Of a stretch of DNA of 64,000 bases, positions 11,501 through 22,125 are shown piece by piece (position 1 is the first letter of the stretch; every line of letters begins with the position of its first letter). The notes under the pieces are model-generated. The model was given only the letters and a program-made list of their open reading frames with translations, had not been told where the DNA came from and searched no databases. Where the stretch lies: positions 100,162 through 164,161 of the forward strand of contig JAPTJF010000115.1 in assembly GCA_029339195.1 (NCBI GenBank), in the 5' to 3' direction. The stretch comes from Micractinium sp. NFX-FRZ. Lineage: Eukaryota; Chlorophyta; Trebouxiophyceae; Chlorellales; Chlorellaceae. Made by a program: the position numbers and the translations under genes.

Positions 11501-14500
11501 GTGCTGTGCTGTGCTGTGCTGTGCTGCGTTGAGCAGATCATCTGCAGGCATGGACATGTCCGGGGTGCTGTGTTGTGCTGTGTTCTGTGCTGTGAACATG
11601 CACATCGACCTTTGCCATTTGGCTGCCCAATCCTCGCATCCCCCCTTTACCCCTTTCCCTCTGCTTCCACCTCACTACGACGAATCCCAATGTGGCACAC
11701 GCCAACGTTGTGCAATCCTTATCCTGCTCTCTGCATCGCAATGCTCTCAGTTGCAGTCTGACAAGCTCCACCTGCGGGGCTGCCCTGCTCAGGCAGCTGT
11801 AGCGCAAGCTAACCTAGCGCAATTGCACACCTGTCTCCACTAATCCCCCTGCATTGTACTGCACTCTGTTGCAGTACGACAAGTTCCACCTGCGGGGCTG
11901 CATCGATGCGCTGCTCATGGAGCTGTGGAGGGACCCCGCCTGCGCCGCCTCCCTCACCGCGGCCGCCCAGGCGGGGGGCACCCTGTTTGGCGGCTTTGTG
12001 GGGGCCGTGCTCAACGACCTCATGTACCTCCTCAAGGACTCGCTGCAGGTGGGGCAAACAATGCAACAGATCCTGCATGGGAAAGGAAGGAAAGGGAACA
12101 GGAGTGCCGTGGGCTTACGTGCCTGCCGCTTTGCTCACACTCTGGGGTTGTGGGGGGGGCTGTGCTCCCCGGCCTTGATGCTCAGAGCCTCGCTGCAGAT
12201 GGTTCAAGTACAAGTGCAAGCAGGGTGGCCTGCAGGCCGGCAGGCAGGCATGCGTACCGCCAGGCTCAGATTCCAACTTGCTGCTCTTACCTGCCTACCC
12301 TCCTGCAGCGCCTGGAGGACATCCACGCCCTGGAGGTCAGCAAGGCTGACAAGGCGCGGTGGGAGCGCGTGCCACCAAAGGAGCGGGAGGAGAAGCAGGT
12401 ATGGTGGCCAACAGCAACGGACACTGTCCTCTCGTGTGTGCGTGCTTGAGGGCACGCACGCTGGCTGCCTGCTTTATGGGCATTTGCCACTCGCACTACG
12501 GGCTTCTGCACTTGAGGCCTCCTGGCCCAACCGTCATCCTGTTCTGCCCACAGCTGCCTCTCCTTCCGACCGCTTCCCCTTCCCCGCCACGCCTCAATGT
12601 GATGTGCAGGCATTCTACGAGAGCCAGCAGTCGACTACCCGCGGCTTCATGCGCATGGCGGTCTCCACCCTGGCCATGCTCAACACACTGGTGGAGAACA
12701 GCGCTGTGCGGGCGGGGTTCATGAGCGAAGGGGTGGTGGGCAAGGCGGCGGCGGCGGTGAGTCAAATCCCAACTGGATGAGAGAGGGGGGCGGGGCTTCT
12801 GCAGGAGAGGTTTCAGGAGGCAATACTGCTTACCGGGCGAGAGGGGAGGGTGGAGAAGAGCAAAACAGGGGCCAGGTTTGCGAGCGAACAACAGAGGGCC
12901 ATTGGCCACGGGGCACATCCGGACTGCTGACCTGGGCTCCATGCCTTCCAGCCTGCCCTGCCCACCCTGGCTTCACCTGCCTACCCTGCACTGCCCCTCA
13001 CCTTTCTATCACCCACCCTGCCCACCCCTGCTCCAGGCGGTGCACTTCATTGAGATCCTGGTGGGGCCCAAGTGCGCAGAGCTGCAGGTGCGCATCTCTG
13101 AGGTTAACAGTGTTTCAACGCCAGGGCTGGGGGAAAAGGAGGCAATTCGTTCACGCTGGAAGGCAGACGGGGGCAGGCAGTACCGCTTGCGCCTTGGCCG
13201 CCCGCTTCGTAGGTACCGCCTCGTCTGCCCGTGTGTGCGGCGCCCTGAGTAGCACCTGTTTCATGTTCTGCACTTCCCTCCAGTTTTTCACTGTTTTGCT
13301 GTGCGTATGCCCGCAGGTGGAGAACCCCGAGCAGTACCACTTCAACCCGGACCAGCTCCTTGTCTCCATCGTCTACTTCACCGCACGCCTGGCGGAGCAG
13401 CCCGCATTCGTGCAGGCAGTCAGCGCGGTGCGTGCGTGGGGTCTGGGGCAGGGTTGGGGCAGTGTGTGTGTCACATGCAGGTGTCCAAAGGTGAACAGAC
13501 AGGTGGGAGGGCGAGCTGGATGTGGGTGTGCCGTGTCCCCCCCTTCCTGTGCCACATACCTTGCAAGCTTTTTGCCGTACCATGTTCTGCCTTGGGCAGG
13601 TGCCCGACTATGATGCGAGCATCATCCAGCGGGCGGTGGACCGCATGGCCTCCAAGCAGCTGGGAGAGTACGAGCACCGGCGGCGCCTGGAGGCACTGGC
13701 TGCAGGTGGGCACGACTGACTGATTGCAGAGGGGCAGGCTAGGCTGCTCTTGACAGCCTTCCGAAGCCTGAGGGATGATTTCAACTTCAGGACGAATTGG
13801 ATGCGCTAGGTGGTAGGAGTCACGCGGGCACTGCCATGGCTGACCTGCAGCGAGGGAGTGACAGTGAGTTGATAGACTACTGACATCAGGAGGGTGCAGT
13901 GGGGGAGAGCAGGGCTTTGGGTCCCCACCAAGCAGTGGCTATGGGCATTGACACGGCGTGCACCAAGAAGGGCTGGGTGAGCCTGCATGGTCGGAGCATC
14001 CGTGTCAAGCAGGGCAGGGTCAGAGCATCAGTGCCAAGTGGCGGCAGCAGTACCGGCAAGCGGGGGGGGAGCTGGCAAGGCGCCCTGCAATGACTCCTAG
14101 CATGCCCCTGCTCCTCCCACCCCACAATCTTCCCCGCCCATGCTGGCTCCACTCCCAACCCTGCCCCCCTGGCTGCAGCTGTGCGCCAGCTGCGTGGCGA
14201 GGGCGGCGCGGACGTGGCGGACGCTGGGGCAGACGGCGCGCGCGCGCCCCCCGACCTCTCTTTCCCCCAGGTGAGAGCAAGGCCCTGCTTTCCTAGAGGG
14301 CCAGCGGACTGTAGCCTGTACCCTGTACCCTGTACCCTGTAGCCTTAGCCTGTATCCTTTAGCCTTTCGCCGGCAGCCCAGCCTCGGCACCAGCTATTCA
14401 TCCAAGTACCAGCTTGCTGCTGACCCTGGGTTCCGTCTCATGCTGCCAAAGGTCCTCAAAACCTCGAATCCGAGTCATGAACGTGTCTTTACAGGAGGAG

Positions 14501-17179
14501 CCCGCTGACCTGGAGGGCGCCTATGTGGCAGCCCTGGATGAGCTGGCGGTGGGCGACTTTGACTCGGAGGCGCCGCGTGCCTACAACAGGAGCTTTGCCG
14601 CCAAGGCGGAGCGGCAGGAGGGGGACACGGCAGGTGGGTGGGGTAGGTGGGTGGGGTGGAGGGGTGGACAAGGCGGTGAGAGGCAGGTGGGAGGGCGGCA
14701 AGAGTGGCGCACAGTGGGTAGCGGGAGCATGTGGTCACAGGCAAGGAGGCGTGAGCAGGCAGGAGTCGGGGGCACATTAGCAACAAGGCACGGAACTGCC
14801 TGGCAACCTCTGCCCTGAGGTGCTGTACACTGCGTCGACCTGAAGTGCGCCCCTCCCCGCACCAGACCAACATATGCATGCGCACACTTACACCACCGCC
14901 ACCGTGCAGGCAAGATGAAGGCTTTGAGCAGGGAGGTGCGCGGCTTTTCGGGGCGCACGCGGCTGCCCATCTACGCAGCCAGCTCCATCTGTGTGCGCTA
15001 CGACCAGAGTGAGTGTGCCCGAGTGGACTCATGGGCACCCACTCTGTGCCCACACGCGGCTGTCTCTCCCGATGTGGCACTGTGCTGCCCACATCGGTAC
15101 TCCCCCTCCCTGCCCTACATGCCCATGTCCACCACCCCACCCCCACCCACACCTCCCCTTACCTGCCTCTGCTCCCTCCCCTCCTGCCTCCCTTCAGACC
15201 GCATGGACAAGATGCGTGCGCTGATCACAGGCCCCGAGGACACACCCTACTACGGCGGCTGCTTCATCTTCGACGTCTACTTCCCGGGTAAGGGGCACGG
15301 ACTAGCACGCAGGCTGGGGGCCGTGGGGGTGTGCATGCCGGAGGTGCGGGGCGCGCATCACTCCTCAATGGGCGCTGCATCATGTGCAATGCCTGGAGGT
15401 TCAAGTGTTGTCGCCACCAAGCAGGGCACACCACCGCCCCGCCCTCTCTTCTGCCCCTCCCTCCCGCAGGGGTACCCCAACGTGCCGCTGCTCATGCAAG
15501 TTTCGTCACAAAGAAACTCGAATCTACTCTACTCTCTTCCTGCCCCCCCCCTTCCCGCAGATGACTACCCCAATGTGCCGCCGCTCATGGAGCTGGAGAC
15601 CACGGGGGGAGGGGTGGCGCGCTTCAACCCAAACCTCTACGCAGGTGGGTGGGTGGGTGGGTGGGGGGGTGGGGGTCGAAGAGGGAGATACAGGCGCGGA
15701 GGGGGGCGGCAGTTCTGGTGGCCTGGGAGGCGGAGAAGGAGTTGGCCCGGATGTGACCTTGCGCAGTGGCCTGCGCAGGCAGGCCGTCGGCGTTGCCCTT
15801 GCCCGCCTGCCGCCTTTGCCCCCCTGACTGCGTATGTTCCGCTTTGCATGCTGCCCTTTACAGAAGAAACAAGTGCTGCCCCTAGTGGTCGAGTGAAGTC
15901 GTTGACTGAAAGGACTGAAAGTTTATATTTACAAGTTGCTTGCCCCGTGTGCCCGGCCCCGCAGACGGCAAGGTCTGCCTGTCCCTGCTGGGCACCTGGC
16001 ACGGCGGCGACGAGAGCGAGAAGTGGCGCCCAGGCAGCTCCAACCTCTTCCAAGTGCTGCTCTCGCTCCAGGTTGGTGGGCGGGGGGTGCCAGCTGGCAC
16101 GGGCTGCCCTGCCCTGCCGCCTGCCCTGCCGCCTGCCTGCCGCCTGCTTGTGCTGCTTGCCACACCAAACTCGAAGGGCATGGTGTATCAGCCCAGGTGT
16201 ATCAGTCCACGGCAGTGTTGCCACACAACACCCGGCCTCCACAGCCTGCCCTTCTCAACTACTACATTGCCCCACATGTCTTTACTGTGCTGCTGTCTTC
16301 CCCATTCACATGTATCATTGCAGGGCATGATTTTCATCACGGACCCTTACTTCAACGAGCCTGCATACGAGGGCATGCGGGGCACCCAGGAGGGGTCGAC
16401 ATCAAGCCTCAAGTACAACTCGGGTGAGAGGAAAGAGAGGGAGAGGAAGGAGGAACGGAGAGTGGGGCGGGGCGTGCGGCACGCCGCCAGAGGGGTCAAC
16501 ATAGAGCATAGGATCTGGCTCTGACCCGCATCTCCTGCCCTCCTGACACCTCCCCCTCGGCCCTCCTCCCCCTTCCCTCCGTCTCCGCAGAGATCTGGCT
16601 CAACTCCATCCGCTACGCCATGATCGACCAGCTGCGCCGCCCGCGGCCCGGCTTCGAGGCCGCCACGCGCGCGCACTTCCGCCTGCTGAGGTGGCGCATC
16701 ATGGCGCAGTGCGGCAAGTGGCTGGAGCAGGCAACGGCGCTGGACCCGCTGTTCCAGGTACGGGGGAGGGGTGTTTTGGGGGGCTCAAGGACATGGGTTC
16801 TGCCCAGGCGAGGGAGGGAGGGAGGGAGGGGGAAGGGGAAGAGGCAGGCAGCTCTTGGGGTGAGGAGGAGGGAGGCAAAGGAGGGTGAGGTGAGGGGAGG
16901 GGTGGCAGGGAGGTTGGCTGCTCCTAGCGCCTTGAGATTTGAAGTGGGTGCTGCTGGCCGGCCGGCTGTGTAGGCAGGCGGGCGGCCGCCTTGTGTTGCA
17001 ACAGGCTGTCTAGGACGTCTGCCGCACCATGCAGCAGGGCCCCAGCGCCCTCTAGCTTGCTCATTATCAACCGCCTCCCTGTTGCTGCACTGGTGGCCTC
17101 CCACGTTTCATTCTATGTGCTGCAGAAGCGCCTGCGTGACGCTGTGGTGGAGCTGCACGGCTTGCTGGCCGCCCTGTGA
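5563..17179 (+). CDS. UIM - Ufd2/UBE4 E4 core - BIRC6-type E2 (UBC) fusion protein
   Basis: Twenty-nine exons splice to one frame of about 1,391 residues. Residues ~17-33 ([17 protein letters not shown]) fit the ubiquitin-interacting motif. An Ala/Pro/Gln-rich region follows. Residues ~390-1081 match the Ufd2/UBE4 core in order: [86 protein letters not shown] ~31-residue linker (exon 14179-14270) leads to residues ~1113-1391, a BIRC6/UBE2O-class UBC domain: [18 protein letters not shown], then [13 protein letters not shown] with the expected active-site Cys ~1254 (codon 15976-15978), then [15 protein letters not shown]. Canonical Ufd2 ends in a U-box; I find none. One intron uses a GC donor (8980). 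The alternative is two genes, the second starting at an in-frame ATG at 14475; against this, I see no TGTAA or stop-bearing last exon between the two halves and the splice phases are continuous. Confidence 0.8.
9821..9976 (+). repeat. duplicated 3' splice site plus exon start inside E4-E2 intron
   Basis: The real exon starts at 9941. Exactly 120 bases upstream, at 9821, the same polypyrimidine tract, AG and about 36 exon bases recur with few changes (VDQWLLFDG versus VDQWLLYDG). The upstream copy lacks the rest of the exon and a matching donor, so it looks like a relic or a cryptic acceptor. Confidence 0.8.
10020..10139 (+). repeat. duplicated exon end plus donor in E4-E2 intron
   Basis: The exon end GAGCTACAG with donor GTGGGC (donor at 10038) recurs 90 bases later as GAGCTGCAG/GTGGGT (10128). 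A weaker third copy without GT lies at 10231-10240. Confidence 0.6.
11469..11527 (+). repeat. GCTGC/GCTGT pentanucleotide array at an intron donor
   Basis: The intron of the E4-E2 gene begins directly with about eleven GCTGC then GCTGT units. Similar arrays sit at 7781-7806, 23176-23213, 27528-27560, 49384-49434 and 62424-62445. Confidence 0.85.
11757..11902 (+). repeat. duplicated acceptor plus exon start in E4-E2 intron
   Basis: The exon starting at 11875 (YDKFHLRGC) has a degraded copy 118 bases upstream at 11757 (SDKLHLRGC), complete with its CAG acceptor. The copy diverges after about 28 bases. Confidence 0.75.
15470..15590 (+). repeat. duplicated acceptor plus exon start in the E2-domain part
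   Basis: The exon at 15561 (DYPNVPPLM) is preceded by a partial copy at 15470-15498 (YPNVPLLM) after its own CCCGCAG acceptor. The offset is 93 bases. The copy then runs into unrelated sequence. Confidence 0.7.
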
Positions 17180-17961
17180 GCAGCGGATGTGCCAGCTTAG
17201 CAGGCAGGCCTGCTGGACGCGCCGGAAGCAGCAGAGGGGCGGGCTGGGGTGCCCGCAATAGCACACTGCGGCGGCGGCGCTGCCACAGCGACCTACAGCC
17301 GCTGCCGGCATGGCCCTTGCACCTGATTCCGCATCAAACCTGTATACAATCTCCTGTGAACACACTGCATGCCTCCTCACAGCTATAGGTACGTTAGAAC
17401 TGATAGCGACGCTGGGAAGCAGTACGGCGGTCGAACAAACGTGTTGCACAGTGTGTGGGCGTGGGCTGTTGGCCGACAGGCGGCAGCGTGCATGGCGGCG
17501 GCGGCATGCCAGCTACTCCTCGCTCTCTCTTGCTGCCTCTCGCTACTCCTCGGTATTCGTCCCGCTAGCCCGCATCTCATTCAGTCGTAACGGTGATACA
17601 GGCGGGCTTTTGAACGCCTCGACGCCACTGTCGAGCGAGGTTCGCAACCAGCCGCTCGTGCACCAGGTGCGCTCTAGACAGATCATACAGCGCGGCAGCC
17701 TCCGCTTCCCGCCTGCTCACCGGCTGCCGGTCCACCTGCTGCCTCCCCCGGCTCCGCCCAGGCGCCCCCGCCAGTCCGCCCTCCCGCCTGGTCGTGTCAC
17801 ACCTTGCAACTCGCAACTTGCACCTTACCAGGCCACCGCTTTCCGTCTCTGAGAGTGCCTTTCGCCTCTTATCAACTGCTGCCCATCCATCCCAACTGCC
17901 CTCCTACCTTCCCTTGCACCCTGCCCGTGCGCTACTTGCGCACCGCCTCCCCGCAGGCGCC
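17180..17961. other. intergenic, 3' flank of E4-E2 gene and promoter of F-box/SAP gene
   Basis: I see no convincing exon, RNA gene or TGTAA here. 17280-17600 is less GC-rich, and pyrimidine-rich sequence precedes the next start codon. Confidence 0.35.
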
Positions 17962-20900
17962 ATGAGCAGCGGCAGCAGGGACGCGCCGGCTGCTGCAGCC
18001 CGGCTGGATGACCTCCCTCCAGATGTCGTGGACAGCATAGCTGAGATCCTGATTCAGCAGTGCTCCCCTCTGTTTGACCGGCACGACACGCTTCAGCTGG
18101 CGAGCACGCTCTGCATCGCTGGCGGCGCGACGTGCGCGCACCTCGCACAGACCCTCTTTGCCTTCCTCTCGCCCCGCCTGGGTGGGTGGGTGCCTGCTGT
18201 TCCGCAGGCTTTTAATCGGGAGTTAAGGGGGCTTGGGGGCTCGCACTTGCGATGCAGGCATGCAAGGCAGGCCAACTGCGGCGACAGCTGATCCTGGACG
18301 GGCCCGGCTTGCCTTGCACCGTCCAGCGCTTCCCGCCACATTCTGGAAGTGCTCTGCCCTTCTGGTTTGCTGCCGCCGCTCTGCAGGCCAGGAGTTGCAG
18401 GTGTGTGAGGGGAGCAGTGTGGCAGAGCTGAAGGCCGCCTGCAAGGCCTGGGGCCTGCCTGTGGGGGGCAACAAGCAGGCGCTGCTGCGGCGGCTGACGG
18501 ACCAGGTGGGGTGGGGAGGCCGCGGGGCGGTCTTGCAGAATGACGGACTGCAAAGCAAACTCACCTGCAAGTGCTCCATGGGCGGGTGGTGAAAAGATAC
18601 GGCGGTGGCGGCATATTGTGCAGGAGGACGGGCGCTCAGCATGCTTCACATGCCTGTGCTGCCAGGGGCATTCCACACTTCACGTTGCATTTGACCCAAC
18701 TTCCACCTGCACGCCCGTCTCCCCTTCCCACGCCTGCCTTACTGCCTGCTTGCCCGCCCGCAGGTGCAGGACAGCGAGGTGGACGAGGAAGGCGCCCCGC
18801 CGGTGCACTGCCTTGTCAGCGGCGCCACGCGGGCGGAGCTGTCCGGCTGGCGCCAGCAGCGCATCAGCCAGAGCAAGGCCAAGGTAGCTCAGAGGGGGGG
18901 GGGGGGGGCAGGAGGGCGGGGCGCCAGAGGGCTTGAGAGCCAGTCCTACAACAAGTGGCAGAGGGGGAAATGATGCCAGGACGATGGCGCTGAGGGCACG
19001 GGAGGCACACGTGGCTGAGCGGGCGGGCGCCTCCCCGGCCGCACCCTGCCATGTGCATGTCATGTGCATGTCAGTGCTTCAGGGACACTTGGTCGACGTG
19101 CTTCCCTCGAGCTTTGACTCGGCTGTGTATTGTGTGTTCTGTCCCCCCCAGGCCTGCTGCCGCTCCCGCGCTTCCGGCCACCTGGAGCTTTTGAAACCAA
19201 GTTTCCCGCGTGGATTCCCCCCGCTGTGCGCAGGAGGTGTTTGGGCTGACAAAGGGCTGCCTGACGGGCCTGTCCCACGAGTGGCTTCACTCGGGCGGCC
19301 TGCCCACCAAGTCCTTCCTGCTGTCGGACGTCAAGCGGGAGGCGCTGCGCCGCTTCAAGTCGTGGGAGGCCATCCTGAGGAGCCGGCAGCACTCGCAGGA
19401 CTTCTGCAACGAGTGAGCGGGGCGGGCTGCAAGGGGGAAAGCTGCTGGTGCTGCGTGTGCGGCAGGCATGGTGGAGTGGGAGGGCGTTTGCTGCGTGGCA
19501 GTGGCGCCTCGAGGGGATGCCATTATGTCAAGGCTGCAGTCACAGGGATGCACGCGCAGGCTTGTTCTTTGATCGGTCAGCGAGGCCTCTGGAGAGTTGA
19601 GCTAGCGGCGGTGCGGGGTGCCTGCAGCGTGGTGTCTGGTGTATTGCCGTGGCGTGCTTTCATCACGCCAGGGTGTGCATCGTGGGTGGCGTTCTTGGGC
19701 AGGCATGGTGCGCTGGTGCCTGGGCGCAACGAAATATGCGTGCATGTGCTGTGCTGCGCTGAGCCATGCTGCGTCGTGACGTGCTGTGCTGCGCTGCGCT
19801 GCCCTGCTCATGAATGAATCTTCCCGGCCGCAGGTGGCAGGCGCGCACCGACGCTCGGCGCCTGGAGCTGCGGCAGGCGCTGCTGGCGCGTGGGCACGCT
19901 GCCAGCCGGGTGGAGGCGCTCCTGGAGGCAGGGGACTCTGGCATTTTTGTGTGGTGAGCTCTCCATGGTTTGGGGGAGTGACAGGAAGAGAGGGGGGGCA
20001 GGCACTGCCAGTTCAGTGGTCGGCGCTTGCAAGGGGGCTCGGACTAGCTTGTGTGGTGAGCTTTGAATGAAGCCTCAACGGTTCACTCTGGTTGGAACTG
20101 GCCTGTGTGCAACCTGCGCTTCACATCCTTTGGAAGAAGAGTGTCAAGCAGTAGAGGAGAGCGGGGCGCCAAGCAGCCAGGTGCCGCCCCCTGCCCACAC
20201 CAGCCAGCCAGCCCGCTGCCTGCCCGCCCCCCTGCCTGGCTGCACACCTTTGCTCTCTCCCTGGGCACCCATGCACGCCCCCTGCCTGCAGGGGCAACAA
20301 GAGTGACCAGCCGGTGGGCGCGGCCTGCGACAGCATTGAGCTGCACGAGTTCTCACGCTCCCAAGCCCCCGCCGACTACAGCCTGGCCCTGCGCACCGAC
20401 ACGTGGCAGCCGGGGCGCAGGTGGGGGGTTTTGAGTGGGAGCACAGCGTTGGAGGGCGGTGTCTTGAGGTGTGAGGCGGAAAGGAGGCGCTTGGCTGATG
20501 CTGCCGGCTGGTGCTGCCGGCAGGCCAGGCCTGTGAAATGCTGTTACATCCAACGCCCTTGCATGGCACGTCCTGCTCACACAACACATGCCTCTGGCCC
20601 CGCGCCTTGCCCCCCGCTGCTCCCTCCCCCCACCGCCCTCCCCGGCAGCATGTCACAATACAAGGCTCAGTGGACGCTGCGTGACCGGGCGGCACGGGCA
20701 GCGCTGCCGCACTGGGCGGCCGCGCAGCCCACCCTGCAGGTCAGACGAGTGGGCCTGGTGGCTGGCTGGCTTACTGGTTGGCGGGCGGGCTGGGTGCACT
20801 GAATTTGGTGCTTGCAGTCGTCACTAACGACGCAGACCTGGCTGCGGGTGCTTGATTTCATGGGCTGTCACGCCACTCTGACGTTCCCCCGCCCGCCCTT

Positions 20901-21020
20901 GCATCCGGCCCGCAGGCCATCCTTGGAAACCCCCGCGTGCCTCGCTCGCTGCTGCCCTCGCTGGAGCAGATGTGGCAGCGGCACCAGGCGGAGGCGCAGC
21001 AGCAGCAGCAGCAGCAGTAG
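17962..21020 (+). CDS. F-box-like / SAP-domain protein
   Basis: Eight exons: 17962-18181, 18387-18505, 18764-18883, 19234-19412, 19834-19953, 20292-20420, 20649-20739 and 20916-21020, giving about 360 residues. Near the N-terminus LDDLPPDVVDSIAEIL resembles the first helices of an F-box. Residues ~76-112 (LQVCEGSSVAELKAAC, then WGLPVGGNKQALLRRL) fit a SAP motif, a helix-turn-helix that binds AT-rich DNA or serves as a protein-docking motif. The rest contains Trp-rich blocks I do not recognise (GLSHEWLHSGGLPTKSFLLS). The C-terminus is a seven-Gln run from CAG repeats. If the F-box is real the protein could be an SCF substrate receptor; this is inference. The SAP call is firmer. Every intron is GT..AG and phases agree. 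Confidence 0.75.
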
Positions 21021-22125
21021 GCGGGGGCATAGTAGCAGCAGCAGCAACAGCAGCCTCAAAGCTGGTAGCTCTAGCTGGTGTGTAGCAGCTGGTGTTGGAG
21101 GAGCACCGCTGTACAAGAGCTAGCTTCAGCAAGAGCCAGGAACCAGGGCACCTTGTACATTTGAAGGATTTCATTCTCTACTTCTAGCTGTGTGCCATGC
21201 TTCCGCGCTTTGTCGGCAAGAGCCACGCAACCTTGCCTGCCTGTCATGGTCTCATGCCGCACTTGCGAGGGCAGAAGGCGAGCGGGCGCCTGCGCTGAGC
21301 GCACAACCAGTCCGGGTGTAAATTACACTGGTCAATGCAAAGAACGAAAGGATTCACATACTGCCATCAGATAAAGCATACATGGTAAGACATGCGATAA
21401 AGCAACGCTAGAGGCCGCCTGCCTGTGCTCAGTAAGAGCCCAGGCCCATCAGAAGGACTCGCGCAAAGGCCTGCCGGGCGTCCGCCGCAGCTCGCGCCGC
21501 CCGCTGCTGGAGCTGGGCCGAGAGCCGCGCCGCGCGGCCACGACAGTCTTGAACGGTGGTGCAAATCTTGGGGAGCGGCAGCGTGGGCATTTCGTGAAGC
21601 TCCAAGCCGCGATGTCCCCAATGGCGCGCGCGCTGTTGACTGGGCGCTGGCTTGTGCAAGCCGGAAATTGACTTCGCCCCGGGGAGTGGATGTAGAATTG
21701 AACGAAAGAAAGGGGCTGCGTCTCCGTGAGCGGTATGCCCCTGCCACACGTGCTACAGGTCAGCGCGGCGGCGGCGCTGTTTGAGGCGGTGCTGAGTGGC
21801 AGCCTGTACAGCCTCTTCACGCTCTACTCGTGCCCAATCGTCCCTGTATCAATCCGACAGCCTCGCTAAGAAGAAGAGCATTCGAGGAAGGCACTCTACT
21901 GGCGCCGTGCTTCAGTCGAGTGTGCTCCTGCTAGCACACTTTCCCACCCAAGGCCAGAACCAGCAAACTGTGCTGAGACTCTGCACAGCGCCTCGAATCG
22001 CCAGCCAGCAACCTCGCCGCCACCTCCCACACAACCTCGTCAGCTGCCAACCCGCGTCCCCTCCAAAGGGCCGGCCACAAACCCCCGCTTACTTTGAGCG
22101 CCCCAGGCCGCCTCGCCAAGCAACC
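21021..22125. other. intergenic between F-box/SAP and BAR genes
   Basis: 1.1 kb with no exon chain I can support. It begins with a CAG/GCAG-rich tract continuing from the poly-Gln codons. A TGTAA lies at 21317-21321. The 21780-22125 part is presumably promoter and 5' leader of the BAR gene. Confidence 0.35.
21317..21321 (+). terminator. candidate TGTAA polyadenylation signal
   Basis: TGTAA about 300 bases after the F-box/SAP stop codon, the usual chlorophyte signal at a plausible distance. Confidence 0.35.

Noticed and set aside
13706..14493. A hidden U-box between the E4 core and the UBC domain
   Set aside because: I looked in all plus frames for the U-box start (DPIMxxLMxDPVxLPSS-like) and found nothing similar.
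14475..17179. Separate E2 gene starting [14 protein letters not shown] at 14475
   Set aside because: Not excluded, only less favoured: ACAG/GAGGAG is a good acceptor in the right phase, there is no TGTAA upstream, and the E4 core would otherwise lack any catalytic partner domain.
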